DNA of 64,000 nucleotides from contig NZ_QUOU01000001.1 in assembly GCF_003390335.1 (NCBI RefSeq), forward strand, positions 3,162,001 to 3,226,000. The letters run 5' to 3'. Under the pieces are notes generated by a model. That model was not told where the DNA came from, did not search any database, and saw only the letters and a list, made by a program, of their open reading frames with translations. The stretch comes from Thalassotalea euphylliae (lineage in GTDB: Bacteria; Pseudomonadota; Gammaproteobacteria; Enterobacterales; Alteromonadaceae). Position numbers and translations under genes: made by a program. Positions 1 through 8,205 of the stretch are shown one piece after another (within the stretch, counting starts at the first letter, position 1; each line of letters starts with the position of its first letter).

Positions 1-529
1 CAACCAACAATTGGTCGACTTGTTTGACATACTTGTCGGTGATTTTTTGGATTTCATCTTCCGCTTGGTGCATCTCATCATCACTGATTTCTTTTTCTTT
101 GTTCAGTGTTTTCACATCAGAGTTTGCATCGCGGCGAATGTTGCGAATGGCAATTTTACCGTTCTCGCCTTCACCTTTAACCACTTTTACTAGGTCTTTA
201 CGACGCTCTTCTGTTAACGGTGGTAATGGAATGCGAATAAGCGTGCCTTGAGACGAAGGGTTTAAACCTAAATCAGACGATAAAATCGCTTTTTCCACGG
301 CGCCGATCATTGATTTGTCGAACACAGTGATCGCAAGTGTACGTGCATCTGGAACTGAAACATTACCCACTTGGTTAAGTGGTGTGTCAGCGCCGTAGTA
401 ATCTACTGAAATGTTGTCCAATAGTGAAGGATGCGCACGACCTGTGCGAATTTTGTTTAAGTTTGTTTTTAATGATTCGATGCTCTTACTCATGCGAGTT
501 TCTGCATCTTTTTTAATATCTTCAATCAC
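1..529 (-). CDS. frr: ribosome recycling factor, 3' end cut by window
   Basis: Ribosome recycling factor splits the post-termination ribosome together with EF-G. The reading frame begins with GTG at 527-529, preceded by an AAGGAA ribosome-binding site, and opens V-I-E-D-I-K-K-D-A-E-T-R-M. It contains the family motifs KIRTGRAHPSLLD, LPPLTEERRKDL and IRRDAN. About 176 codons are present of the usual 185, so roughly nine C-terminal residues lie outside the window. It follows pyrH by 25 bp on the same strand, the usual pyrH-frr order, so the two are probably co-transcribed. Identity is very secure; only the non-ATG start is unusual. Confidence 0.96.
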   Translation of the reverse strand, partial: MIEDIKKDAETRMSKSIESLKTNLNKIRTGRAHPSLLDNISVDYYGADTPLNQVGNVSVPDARTLAITVFDKSMIGAVEKAILSSDLGLNPSSQGTLIRIPLPPLTEERRKDLVKVVKGEGENGKIAIRNIRRDANSDVKTLNKEKEISDDEMHQAEDEIQKITDKYVKQVDQLLV

Positions 530-554
530 TTGGATATTCCTTAATACTGAACGA

Positions 555-1295
555 TTAATCTAAGTTTTCAGCGTGATCTATGGTGGTACCTTCAGCTTGG
601 CCCATTACCACATTTTTTAATGCGCCCGGCTTGTTCATGTTGAATACACGAATTGGCATGCTGTGATCACGCGCTAGGGTAAAGGCCGCTAAGTCCATTA
701 CCTTTAATTCTTTTTCTAGCACTTCTTGGTAAGTTAAGTGGCTATACAAAGTTGCTTCAGGGTTTTTTACCGGATCTTCCGAGTAAATACCATCAACTTT
801 TGTCGCTTTTAAGACAGCGTCTGCTTCAATTTCGATACCGCGTAAACACGCAGCAGAATCGGTGGTAAAGAATGGGTTACCTGTACCGGCACTGAAAATC
901 ACCACACGACCAGACTTTAACATGCCAATTGCATCAGCCCAGTTGTAGGTATCACACACACCAGCTAAATCAATAGCTGACATTAAACGTGCATTGACAA
1001 AAGCGCGGTGTAATGCGTCACGCATTGCAAGACCATTCATGACGGTTGCTAGCATCCCCATTTGGTCACCAACAACACGGTTCATGCCCGCTTCAGCAAG
1101 CCCTGCACCACGGAATAAGTTACCACCACCGATCACTAAGCCTACTTGAATACCTAACTCAACGAGTTCTTTAATTTCTTGCGCCATGCGGTCAAGAATT
1201 TTCGGATCAATACCGAAACCTTCATCACCCATTAGGGCTTCACCACTGAGTTTAAGAAGAATACGACGATACGTAGGTTTAGGGTTGGTGCTCAT
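555..1295 (-). CDS. pyrH: UMP kinase
   Basis: UMP kinase phosphorylates UMP to UDP in pyrimidine nucleotide synthesis. The 246-residue protein has the bacterial amino-acid-kinase fold signatures: KLSGEAL at residues 15-21, IGGGNLFRG at 55-63, GTGNPFFTTDSAA at 137-149 and ATKVDGIYSEDP at 164-175. Length matches the family (about 240). It lies directly upstream of frr. In most gammaproteobacteria pyrH directly follows tsf, but here about 5 kb separates them, so pyrH must use its own promoter; a good candidate lies about 100 bp upstream. Confidence 0.98.
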   Translation of the reverse strand: MSTNPKPTYRRILLKLSGEALMGDEGFGIDPKILDRMAQEIKELVELGIQVGLVIGGGNLFRGAGLAEAGMNRVVGDQMGMLATVMNGLAMRDALHRAFVNARLMSAIDLAGVCDTYNWADAIGMLKSGRVVIFSAGTGNPFFTTDSAACLRGIEIEADAVLKATKVDGIYSEDPVKNPEATLYSHLTYQEVLEKELKVMDLAAFTLARDHSMPIRVFNMNKPGALKNVVMGQAEGTTIDHAENLD

Positions 1296-1395
1296 AAGCT
1301 CAAGATTCCTGTAGATAAAACTGTCGCAGCCGAAATTGACCGCGGCTATTTTAATGGTTTTTACAAAACATCTAAAGCTTTAAATAAAGAAAGGG

Positions 1396-1415
1396 AATTT
1401 AGCGGCGCTTTATTA
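1396..1415 (-). promoter_or_regulatory. candidate pyrH promoter, -10 and GC-rich discriminator
   Basis: On the minus strand a TAATAA hexamer (1410-1415) is followed at once by GCGCCGCTAAATT (1396-1408). A GC-rich discriminator after the -10 box is typical of growth-rate- and ppGpp-controlled promoters of translation genes. The same 13 bases occur at the predicted rpsB start region (8206-8218). The -35 element is weak and the call rests on the -10/discriminator and the shared sequence. Confidence 0.45.
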
Positions 1416-1451
1416 GAAAAAAGCGGTTATTTAATATGCGAATTAGATATT

Positions 1452-1832
1452 TTACTCCACTTTTAAACGCAGCTTTAACCACAATGCCAATACACCAAAT
1501 GCCAATTCTGCGGCAAGATAAACATACATGATGAGATTAGGTTCTCCGTCAATCACTATACCGATAAAGCGACCTAATGCCATTGATAACAACAAGAGCG
1601 CGACCATTGTTAGCGCTAAGTCAATATCATTTCGAACTTTTACGATCAGCAATAGCAGCAAACCAATGGCCACTTGTGCACCGCCATAGGTGGCTCGAAA
1701 ATCTATGACAGCAGAAGTACTCGATGGGCTTGCGTCGGTTACCCACATTGCCATTGATATTGGATAAAAAGCAAACGCTAAGCCATAAAGTAAAAAGAAG
1801 CCTGCAGTTGCGTAAATGAGCAATTTAGCCAT
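1452..1832 (-). CDS. DUF4345 family small membrane protein
   Basis: A 126-residue integral membrane protein with four hydrophobic segments. It resembles the DUF4345 family: an early FLLYGLAFAFYP segment and the central FRATYGGAQVAIGL motif. Function is unknown. The frame is open further upstream to 1862, but the ATG at 1832 (M-A-K-L-L) has an AAGGAG ribosome-binding site about 11 nt before it, so this start was chosen. It is the first gene of the accessory block that separates pyrH from tsf. The family assignment is fairly sure. Confidence 0.75.
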   Translation of the reverse strand: MAKLLIYATAGFFLLYGLAFAFYPISMAMWVTDASPSSTSAVIDFRATYGGAQVAIGLLLLLIVKVRNDIDLALTMVALLLLSMALGRFIGIVIDGEPNLIMYVYLAAELAFGVLALWLKLRLKVE

Positions 1833-1995
1833 GTTAGTTTTCACTCCTTGCGTACGGCACACAAATACAAATCAATGCAAACAATGATTATTCATATAAC
1901 GTTGACTTAAATCAACAACCTAACTCGCTTGACTCTATTACCCTAATCGCTTTGAATGCGAACCAAATATACCGCTAAACAAGGATGATAACTGA

Positions 1996-2811
1996 ATGAA
2001 AATAAAAGCGTTGGCAGCGATATTTACCACAGTTTTTACCGCTAATGTGCATGCCGACACGGTTGGTTTATATCTCGGCGGACAATTTTGGCAGAGTAAC
2101 GCAAGTGGCACGCTGGGTGCGCAAAACACGCAAGTGGATTTCAATTTGGAAAACGAGCAGCAAGCAAGTTTCTTTGTCGCGGTTGAACACCCCCTGCCTT
2201 TTCTGCCAAATCTGCGTATTGCCAACACAACCATAGACACCACAGGCAGCGCATCGTTAACACAAGCACTTGATTTCGGTGGTGATAGTTTTCCTATTAG
2301 CAACCAAGTTAATGCCGCTGTTGATATTGGTTATACCGACTACACCTTGTATTACGAACTAGTCGATAATCGTGCAATTTCGTTTGATTTAGGGTTAACT
2401 GCGAGGGACTTTCGCGGTGATATTGCCCTGACAGGTTCGACAGTGCTAATCGAAGAATGTGAACTTATAGTGCCCGACACTTGTGTTGCCCCAACCGTAA
2501 CGGGCTCTCGCATTCCCCAAGGGAAAGTCAATATCGACGATATCGAGCCCATGTTATACGCGTTAACTAACATACGCTTGCCGCTAAATGGGCTGAACTT
2601 TTTGGTTCAAGGTGAGGTGTCTTTTATCGATGATCACTCGCTAGCAGATTACCAAGTTGGCCTAAGTTACGACCTAGTTCAAAATATGGCGGTAGATTTG
2701 AATGTGACGTTAGGCTATCGCGTAGTAAATCTCGAATTTGAAGATTTAGACGGCTTATATAGCGACCTTAAATTTAAAGGGGCTTTTGCTGGAGCGGTTG
2801 TGCATTTTTAA
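1996..2811 (+). CDS. outer-membrane protein, TIGR04219-like beta-barrel
   Basis: A 271-residue predicted outer-membrane protein. Residues 1-20 form a signal peptide ending at A-H-A-D. The mature part opens TVGLYLGGQFWQ and continues with alternating amphipathic strands to a final G-A-V-V-H-F; the terminal phenylalanine is the usual barrel-insertion signal. The start and overall pattern resemble the TIGR04219 outer-membrane family found in marine gammaproteobacteria, whose function is unknown. Two cysteines lie in a loop near residues 155-162. It is divergent from the DUF4345 gene. Another small barrel family is possible. Confidence 0.7.
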   Translation: MKIKALAAIFTTVFTANVHADTVGLYLGGQFWQSNASGTLGAQNTQVDFNLENEQQASFFVAVEHPLPFLPNLRIANTTIDTTGSASLTQALDFGGDSFPISNQVNAAVDIGYTDYTLYYELVDNRAISFDLGLTARDFRGDIALTGSTVLIEECELIVPDTCVAPTVTGSRIPQGKVNIDDIEPMLYALTNIRLPLNGLNFLVQGEVSFIDDHSLADYQVGLSYDLVQNMAVDLNVTLGYRVVNLEFEDLDGLYSDLKFKGAFAGAVVHF

Positions 2812-2821
2812 GCTTTTTTGC

Positions 2822-2852
2822 GGTCAGAAGCCAAATTAATTCGGATCTGACC
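2822..2852. repeat. REP-like imperfect palindrome
   Basis: Seven-base arms GGTCAGA (2822-2828) and TCTGACC (2846-2852) flank an AATTAATT core just after the barrel gene and before the convergent binding-protein gene. The arms are perfect and the inner part is imperfect. It may be a REP-type extragenic palindrome or a weak bidirectional terminator. Confidence 0.4.
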
Positions 2853-2891
2853 CTATTTATTCCTTGGCAATAAACTGCGATTTAATCACAG

Positions 2892-3620
2892 CTAACCGGA
2901 AGGGTTTAGTAATGTCCATTTCGGGCCAGATTTTAAGCGCCTAACCTGCATGGAAACTTCCTCTAGATACGGGGCATATTTTTTATCGAGCCATAAATAC
3001 AACTCCACCGACGCTACCCTTTCGACGTTTAACAGGCGGCTTGTATTGATATTTATGTTAGGTATCACCAGTACATCGATTCGACTATGCTCAAGCATTT
3101 TGGTCCCTTGTTCCAGCGTCGTTAGCTCCACGACTGATGCGCTCGTTCTCGTTTTCAGATATTTCATTAGTGCGTGTGAACGAAAAACACCCACCACTTG
3201 TGATTTCGCGAGACTTTGCAAACAGCTCTGTTCAACCTTACAGACGTCGCCTTTATAGACAAATGCATCAACATGCACCGTCATAATACTTTCGGGTACA
3301 TGAACGATATCATCTCGTTGAATTTGCGTAGGAAAATCATTTGAAGAAACAAAAAAACCGTCACACTCACCAACCTTGAATAAGTGCTCTGCTCTTTTAG
3401 TGGGGCTATAAAACAAATCAGGTTGCAGTCCAGTTGTGTTAAACATCTCGTTGACTAAGCTCTGTAGTGCTGAATTGTTAGATGAACTCGACGCCTGACC
3501 GATACAGATAACCAATCGGCCTTGCACTTGTTTAGTTTGCTCTGCCTGAGTGAAAAAGTTGGCAAAGCAAAGATAAAACAGCAAGGCTAGGTTTGATGGT
3601 ATGAGCGTAATTTTCATCAT
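2892..3620 (-). CDS. periplasmic solute-binding-like protein
   Basis: A 242-residue protein with an N-terminal signal peptide (hydrophobic residues about 8-23, cleavage near A-E-Q). After the signal come a beta strand, VICIGQASSS, and a region containing YSPTKRAEHLFKVGECDGFFVSS. This resembles the type 3 periplasmic binding-protein fold (SBP_bac_3) that many Alteromonadales carry as orphan genes. No transporter genes are adjacent, so it may act in sensing rather than uptake. Two ATG codons lie at 3620 and 3617 behind an AAAGGG ribosome-binding site. Ligand unknown. Confidence 0.6.
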   Translation of the reverse strand: MMKITLIPSNLALLFYLCFANFFTQAEQTKQVQGRLVICIGQASSSSNNSALQSLVNEMFNTTGLQPDLFYSPTKRAEHLFKVGECDGFFVSSNDFPTQIQRDDIVHVPESIMTVHVDAFVYKGDVCKVEQSCLQSLAKSQVVGVFRSHALMKYLKTRTSASVVELTTLEQGTKMLEHSRIDVLVIPNININTSRLLNVERVASVELYLWLDKKYAPYLEEVSMQVRRLKSGPKWTLLNPSG

Positions 3621-3740
3621 ATCCCTTTGGCTCCCTTAAAAGTGATACTACCTAACCCACCCACTTTGTTTTGCTGCTAAGTATTGGTTAATTTGCTGTC
3701 GCCAATTTATATTGCTCTTTGATTTAAGCTTAAATGTTAT

Positions 3741-3833
3741 TTAGGTTTGGCCATCATAGTTCCACGCAAAGTCTATGATCTGCTCATCAAGTGCAATAAT
3801 TTTATTATTTAACGAACTAACCAGTTCTTGAAT
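3741..3833 (-). pseudogene. possible 3' remnant of a gene next to the IS30 element
   Basis: Reading the minus strand away from the insertion-sequence end gives 30 open codons, beginning IQELVSSLNNKIIALDEQ and ending with TAA at 3741-3743. The stretch starts with a TGA only a few bases from the element end and has no start codon of its own. It looks like the C-terminal end of a gene whose upstream part is missing. The protein family is not recognised, and a chance open stretch cannot be excluded. Confidence 0.3.
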
Positions 3834-3838
3834 TCAAC

Positions 3839-4898
3839 TAATAAGTGCAATCGTTTATGCAGCCACTAATTTCTCTGGCTGACCGGTAAATAATTCATAA
3901 GGTGTTTTATAACCTCTTGTCTTTCTTGGGCGGTGATTGAGCTTATCAACTGCCGCCTGAATTTCTTCTTCACTAAGCGCCATAAAGTCTGTGCCTTTGG
4001 GAAAGTAACGTCGCAGTAAACCGTTAGTATTCTCATTGATACCTCGCTCCCACGAAGCGTAAGGGTGGGCGAAGTACACATCCGCTTCTAGCGCTTGAGC
4101 AATTCGCTCATGTTGAGCAAATTCTTTACCATTATCGAAGGTAATCGTCAGTACCTTTTCTTTGAGTGGCATAACACTATCAATGATAGCGTCTGCTGTA
4201 ATATCAGCATGTTTGCTCTCAATACGCCTAACAACGGTATAAAGTGTCTTTCGCTCAACCAGTGTGACAAAGGCGTGTTGGCGCCCTTTTCCTATAACAG
4301 TATCACCTTCCCAATCACCAAGACGAGATTTTGTGTCAACTACCGCTGGGCGTTCATCAATACCGACACGGTTCACAAGTTGGCCACGCTTACTATAGCG
4401 GCCATAGCGTTTTTGGTATTTTTTACCTGCTCTGGTGAGAGATTTATACAGTTGACCACCTTGGGCTTTATCCTGATAAATATAGCGGTAAATACTCTCA
4501 TGGTGCAGGGAAAGCTTTTCTTCTAATTTAATCCGTCCAGTAATTTGCTCTGGGCTAAAGTCTTGCTCAAGCAACCACTTAATCCAACCTTGGACCTGCT
4601 CTGTGATTTTGACTGACTTAGTAGCCGATTGACGTCTTTGTTTAGCCAATTGGTGAGCTTGTTTTGGTCGATAGCCCCTCAATCCTTTATTGCGTCGTAT
4701 CTCGCGTGAAATGGATGACGGACTGCGCTCTAAAATTTCAGCTATCTCTTTTTGACTATGTTTTGCTTTTAACAAAGCGTAAATCTGGTATCGTTCAGCT
4801 TGTGTCAGCTGTTTGTAGTTCATAAGGCTATTTCCTTTGGCGAGAAAGTAGCCGAACTATAACAGCTGGCCACCTAACCTGAGAAATTGCACTTATTA
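3839..4898 (-). mobile_element. IS30-family insertion sequence
   Basis: The element of about 1,060 bp is bounded by the inverted repeat TAATAAGTGCAAT, at 3839-3851 on the left and 4886-4898 (complement) on the right. It contains one complete transposase gene. Size and single-gene structure fit the IS30 family. The recognisable perfect terminal repeats are 13 bp; further similarity inward is poor. No clear target-site duplication was seen at the 2-3 bp immediately outside, so the exact ends may be off by a few bases. Confidence 0.85.
3855..4823 (-). CDS. IS30-family transposase
   Basis: A 322-residue transposase that catalyses cut-and-paste or circle-mediated movement of the element. An N-terminal helix-turn-helix is visible (YKQLTQAERYQIYALL, then QKEIAEILERSPSSISREI). 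The DDE catalytic core follows: first D in GDWEGDTVIG, second D in TFDNGKEF, and E in GINENTNGLLRRYFPKGTD. The C-terminal LNHRPRKTRGYKTPYE motif is typical of IS30 enzymes. The frame is intact with no stop or frameshift, so the copy is potentially active. Confidence 0.96.
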   Translation of the reverse strand: MNYKQLTQAERYQIYALLKAKHSQKEIAEILERSPSSISREIRRNKGLRGYRPKQAHQLAKQRRQSATKSVKITEQVQGWIKWLLEQDFSPEQITGRIKLEEKLSLHHESIYRYIYQDKAQGGQLYKSLTRAGKKYQKRYGRYSKRGQLVNRVGIDERPAVVDTKSRLGDWEGDTVIGKGRQHAFVTLVERKTLYTVVRRIESKHADITADAIIDSVMPLKEKVLTITFDNGKEFAQHERIAQALEADVYFAHPYASWERGINENTNGLLRRYFPKGTDFMALSEEEIQAAVDKLNHRPRKTRGYKTPYELFTGQPEKLVAA

Positions 4899-4905
4899 TG
4901 CGAAT

Positions 4906-5961
4906 CTAAGGTTTATTAATCATTTGCCAACTAGATTTAACCTGTGGTTTATTTGAAATATCAACCAGTGACAGTCGGTTTACTGATTGCGTAGCACCCA
5001 AACGATTCAGCTCTAATTGGCAAAAGTCTTGCAAAATTGATATTTCATCCGATAGATCATGTAGCTGATAATGCACCAATAAACATTTTTTCAAGATATG
5101 ACTGGGTAAGTGTGTATAATTATCGGTAACATGTGCAACTTGCTCAATAAACACAAAGTCATGTGGTACAAGTTTAAGGTGCATAGCCGTTTCAAAGTTT
5201 GATTTAAATTTATTGAATTCATCTGACGGCTTATTCGAAAAAATTGCCTGTAGCAGCGGATATACCTGTCTCATCCACCTTTTTGATAATTCTAGATCCA
5301 ACATCCGTATAGCTTTTCTTTGCTTTTCATCTTTAGCTTTTTTTTCACTTTTTTCCTTCTTGTTTAATGAAAACCAAACTCCAAATAATGCAATACCTGA
5401 TGCGATAAATGACACAAAAACGGTTGTCCAATCCACCCAATGGCTTTTATTTTGAATACTTTCCTTAAAATTTTCTATAGCGCGCTGTAACTCATTTTGA
5501 CTACTAACTTTACTAATCATTTCGGTGGTGTTTTTTAACTCAATAACAGCATTATTTAATAATTCTAAATTTGCATTCAAATTTTCTTTAGAGCCTCCTT
5601 GGGTATTTTCCATCTTATTGAAATAAATTATTAAAGTTATCAGGTTTGCTAGTTGCTTATTCAACTCAATTTTAGAAAGTGCAAACTGCTTGTAGAAAAG
5701 CTCCTCGTCTAAATCAGCTTGTGAGGACTTTATCTCATTTATTGAATATTTAATTTCTCGCAAAGCATGTTCAATCTCGTGTGGCAGATTATCTAAGTGT
5801 TGAATATATGACGAGTCAATTTGATTGTTGCTTATAGTGACACTCGAAACATACTCCCCAGAGGCATAACAGAGGTTATTGCTACTGCATGATATTGTGA
5901 TAATACATAACAGCAGAGGTAATTGCTTTTTTAAAACGAATGAAATTACTTGATTAAACAT
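4906..5961 (-). CDS. AT-rich membrane-anchored protein of unknown function
   Basis: A 351-residue protein, family not recognised. Residues 1-35 form a signal peptide (hydrophobic LPLLLCIITISCSS; the cysteine at about 25 is not in a clear lipobox). Residues 45-175 are helical and coiled-coil-rich. One strong membrane segment (TTVFVSFIASGIALFGVWF, near 180-198) is followed by a lysine-rich stretch and a helical C-terminal domain of about 130 residues, probably cytoplasmic. The gene is visibly richer in A+T than its neighbours, and its stop codon lies 8 bp from the IS30 end. Horizontal acquisition is likely but not proven. Confidence 0.6.
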   Translation of the reverse strand: MFNQVISFVLKKQLPLLLCIITISCSSNNLCYASGEYVSSVTISNNQIDSSYIQHLDNLPHEIEHALREIKYSINEIKSSQADLDEELFYKQFALSKIELNKQLANLITLIIYFNKMENTQGGSKENLNANLELLNNAVIELKNTTEMISKVSSQNELQRAIENFKESIQNKSHWVDWTTVFVSFIASGIALFGVWFSLNKKEKSEKKAKDEKQRKAIRMLDLELSKRWMRQVYPLLQAIFSNKPSDEFNKFKSNFETAMHLKLVPHDFVFIEQVAHVTDNYTHLPSHILKKCLLVHYQLHDLSDEISILQDFCQLELNRLGATQSVNRLSLVDISNKPQVKSSWQMINKP

Positions 5962-6250
5962 GGTGTCAACTTCCTTTTAAACGGGTTCCCTAGAAAGCAG
6001 ACAACATCCAATTATTCGCTTAATAGCCACTGATGACTTCCCAAAACAAACAACATTCAAGACAAATCGATGTGAATAGCGTTAAATTGTGAGTTAGAGA
6101 AGCAAAATGATGGAATAAATATAGAAGAAACCAAACAGGATTTCCTGTGGTTCAAACATTTATACGATTCCTAGGCGGCTAAAATGAGCTTAACCGATAG
6201 ATAAAATATTAGGTTGAGGCGCAAAGTGTTATGGGTTGGTATTGGCTATA
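5962..6250. other. intergenic region without recognised gene
   Basis: Stretch between the AT-rich membrane-protein gene and the tsf terminator. No convincing reading frame or RNA structure was seen. It presumably holds the promoter of the membrane-protein gene. Confidence 0.5.
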
Positions 6251-6252
6251 CA

Positions 6253-6281
6253 TAAAAAAACCGCTCAAGTGAGCGGTTTTT
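6253..6281 (-). terminator. terminator after tsf
   Basis: The inverted repeat CCGCTC (6261-6266) / GAGCGG (6271-6276) has an AAGT loop. An A-run before it reads as a U-tract for the tsf transcript. A T-run on the other side makes it possibly bidirectional. It ends the rpsB-tsf unit, so pyrH is not fed from tsf. Confidence 0.85.
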
Positions 6282-6317
6282 AGTAAGCTTAATTTACGTT
6301 AATCAATAAACGTAAAA

Positions 6318-7157
6318 TTATTCGCCTTTAGCAGCAGCGATTTGCGCTTCAACTTCTGCTGCGAAATCTTCTTCTTTCTTCTCGATACCTTCACCTACTT
6401 CTAGGCGAATGAATGCAGAAACTGAAGTTGCTTTTTCTTTAAGAACCTGACCAACAGTGCTCTTTGGTTCCATGATGAAAGCTTGACCCGTTAAAGAAAT
6501 TTCACCAGTGAATTTCTTCATGCGGCCAGTAACCATTTTCTCAGCGATTTCAGCAGGCTTGCCTTCGTTCATCGCGATGTCGATTTGGATTGCTTTTTCT
6601 TTTTCTACTACGTCAGCTGGTACATCTTCAGGGTTGATGAACTCTGGCTTAGACGCAGCAACGTGCATTGCCATGTGCTTAAGTGTTTCAGCGTCACCTT
6701 CACCGGCAACAACAACACCAATTTTTGCACCGTGCTTGTAAGACGCTAGGTTAGCACCTTCAACGTAAGCTACGCGACGTACGTTAATGTTCTCACCGAT
6801 TTTAGCAACTAAAGCAACACGCTCTTCTTCGAACTTAGCTTGTAAGTCTTCGATAGATAATTTGTCAGCGGCAGCAGCGTCAGCAACTTTGTTAGCAAAG
6901 TTTAAGAAGTTTTCGTCTTTGGCAACGAAGTCCGTTTGACAGTTAACTTCTACTAATGCGCCGCCTTTAATGATGATTTGGCCTTCAGCAGCGATGTTAC
7001 CCGCTTTTTTAGCAGCTTTCGCTTGACCAGACTTACGCATGTTTTCGATCGCAAGTTCCATATCACCGTCAGTTTCCTGAAGGGCTTTTTTACAATCCAT
7101 CATGCCTGCGCCAGTGCGGTCGCGTAATTCTTTAACTAATGCAGCAGTAATTGCCAT
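6318..7157 (-). CDS. tsf: elongation factor Ts
   Basis: EF-Ts is the guanine nucleotide exchange factor for EF-Tu. The 279-residue protein starts MAITAALVKELRDRTGAGMM, continues with the DCKKAL motif of the N-terminal UBA-like domain, and contains the TDFVAKDENF motif near residue 79. It follows rpsB by about 95 bp on the same strand. Length (E. coli 283) and motifs agree. The conserved downstream partner pyrH has been moved about 5 kb away. Confidence 0.98.
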   Translation of the reverse strand: MAITAALVKELRDRTGAGMMDCKKALQETDGDMELAIENMRKSGQAKAAKKAGNIAAEGQIIIKGGALVEVNCQTDFVAKDENFLNFANKVADAAAADKLSIEDLQAKFEEERVALVAKIGENINVRRVAYVEGANLASYKHGAKIGVVVAGEGDAETLKHMAMHVAASKPEFINPEDVPADVVEKEKAIQIDIAMNEGKPAEIAEKMVTGRMKKFTGEISLTGQAFIMEPKSTVGQVLKEKATSVSAFIRLEVGEGIEKKEEDFAAEVEAQIAAAKGE

Positions 7158-7190
7158 GAGTTAATTCCTCAATATATAAAAATCTAGAGT

Positions 7191-7224
7191 CTGCAATGCC
7201 AAGTATGGTGGCCTGACATTGCAG
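7191..7224 (-). promoter_or_regulatory. hairpin in rpsB-tsf spacer, attenuator candidate
   Basis: The arms CTGCAATG (7191-7198) and CATTGCAG (7217-7224), with an inner CCA/TGG pair, form a stable stem between rpsB and tsf. A T-rich stretch follows on the minus strand after about nine bases. A partial terminator in this spacer could set the rpsB to tsf ratio. This is inference from structure. Confidence 0.45.
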
Positions 7225-7252
7225 ATAAATTAAAGAGTGTTAGTAAAAGCGA

Positions 7253-7981
7253 TTATTCCGCTTCAACGAAACCGTCTTTTTCAGCAGCAACAGCGATGTT
7301 TTGCTCACGACCTTCAACAACAGCGTTAGCTACTGCGTCAGTGTATAGAGTGATCGCACGGATCGCATCGTCGTTACCAGGCACGATGTAATCAACACCG
7401 TCTGGGTTTGAGTTAGTATCAACTACAGCTACTACTGGAATACCTAGGTTGTTTGCTTCTTTAACAGCAATGTGCTCGTGATCAGCGTCGATGATGAATA
7501 AAGCATCAGGTAAACCACCCATGTTTTTAATACCACCAAGGCTCTTCTCAAGCTTTTCCATTTCACGAGTACGCATTAATGCTTCTTTCTTAGTTAAAGC
7601 GTCGAATGTACCGTCTGTGCTTTGAGCTTCTAGGTCTTTTAAACGTTTGATTGATTGACGAACTGTTTTCCAGTTAGTCAACATACCACCTAACCAACGG
7701 TGATCAACGTAGAATTGATCAGCTTTGATTGCTGCTTCACGAACTGCTTCGCTCGCTGCACGCTTAGTACCAACGAATAAGATTTTACCTTTCTTAGCAG
7801 AGATGCCAGATAAGAAAGCTAAAGCGTCGTTGAACATTGGCACAGTTTGCTCTAGGTTGATGATATGAACTTTGTCGCGCGCACCGAAAATGAATGGCTT
7901 CATTTTAGGGTTCCAGTAACGAGTTTTGTGACCGAAGTGAACACCTGCTTTAAGCATGTCGCGCATAGAAACGTTTGGCAT
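7253..7981 (-). CDS. rpsB: 30S ribosomal protein S2
   Basis: Ribosomal protein S2 of the small subunit, 242 residues. It starts MPNVSMRDMLKAGVHFGHKT, the canonical S2 opening, and contains WNPKMKPFIFGARDKVHIINL and FVDHRWLGGMLTN-type motifs. The frame is open to 8125, but the ATG at 7981 gives the family start and has an AGAGGA ribosome-binding site. The 48 extra upstream codons are leader. S2 is known to control its own rpsB-tsf mRNA in gammaproteobacteria, and the long leader here fits such control. Confidence 0.98.
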   Translation of the reverse strand: MPNVSMRDMLKAGVHFGHKTRYWNPKMKPFIFGARDKVHIINLEQTVPMFNDALAFLSGISAKKGKILFVGTKRAASEAVREAAIKADQFYVDHRWLGGMLTNWKTVRQSIKRLKDLEAQSTDGTFDALTKKEALMRTREMEKLEKSLGGIKNMGGLPDALFIIDADHEHIAVKEANNLGIPVVAVVDTNSNPDGVDYIVPGNDDAIRAITLYTDAVANAVVEGREQNIAVAAEKDGFVEAE

Positions 7982-8205
7982 AATTTTTCCTCTTGGGGTT
8001 AAGCGTTCATACATCCGATATACACGACTCATAGCAGCGTTCAGTGACGCTTGGAGCACCCCGGGTATACCTCTGCAAGATGTATGTGAGTTTATAAAAA
8101 TGTGTGTCTCAATTTGAGACAACACTACTTGTGTTAATAACGCTAATATCCATCATTACTTCTGACCGGCAGCCTCTCTAATGAAAAGCTCCCCACCAAA
8201 CGACA
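7982..8205 (-). promoter_or_regulatory. rpsB mRNA leader, possible S2 autoregulatory region
   Basis: About 220 nt lie between the predicted transcription start and the rpsB ATG. The leader contains a self-complementary GTCTC/GAGAC stem (about 8107-8120) and a GCGT...ACGC stem close to the gene. In E. coli and relatives the rpsB leader is a conserved structure that binds S2. The role here is inferred from position and length. No consensus alignment was made. Confidence 0.4.

Noticed and set aside
4095..4526. 143-codon frame antisense to the IS30 transposase
   Set aside because: It is a shadow of the transposase coding frame.
7982..8125. N-terminal extension of S2
   Set aside because: The canonical S2 start at 7981 has a good ribosome-binding site. 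The extension is leader sequence.
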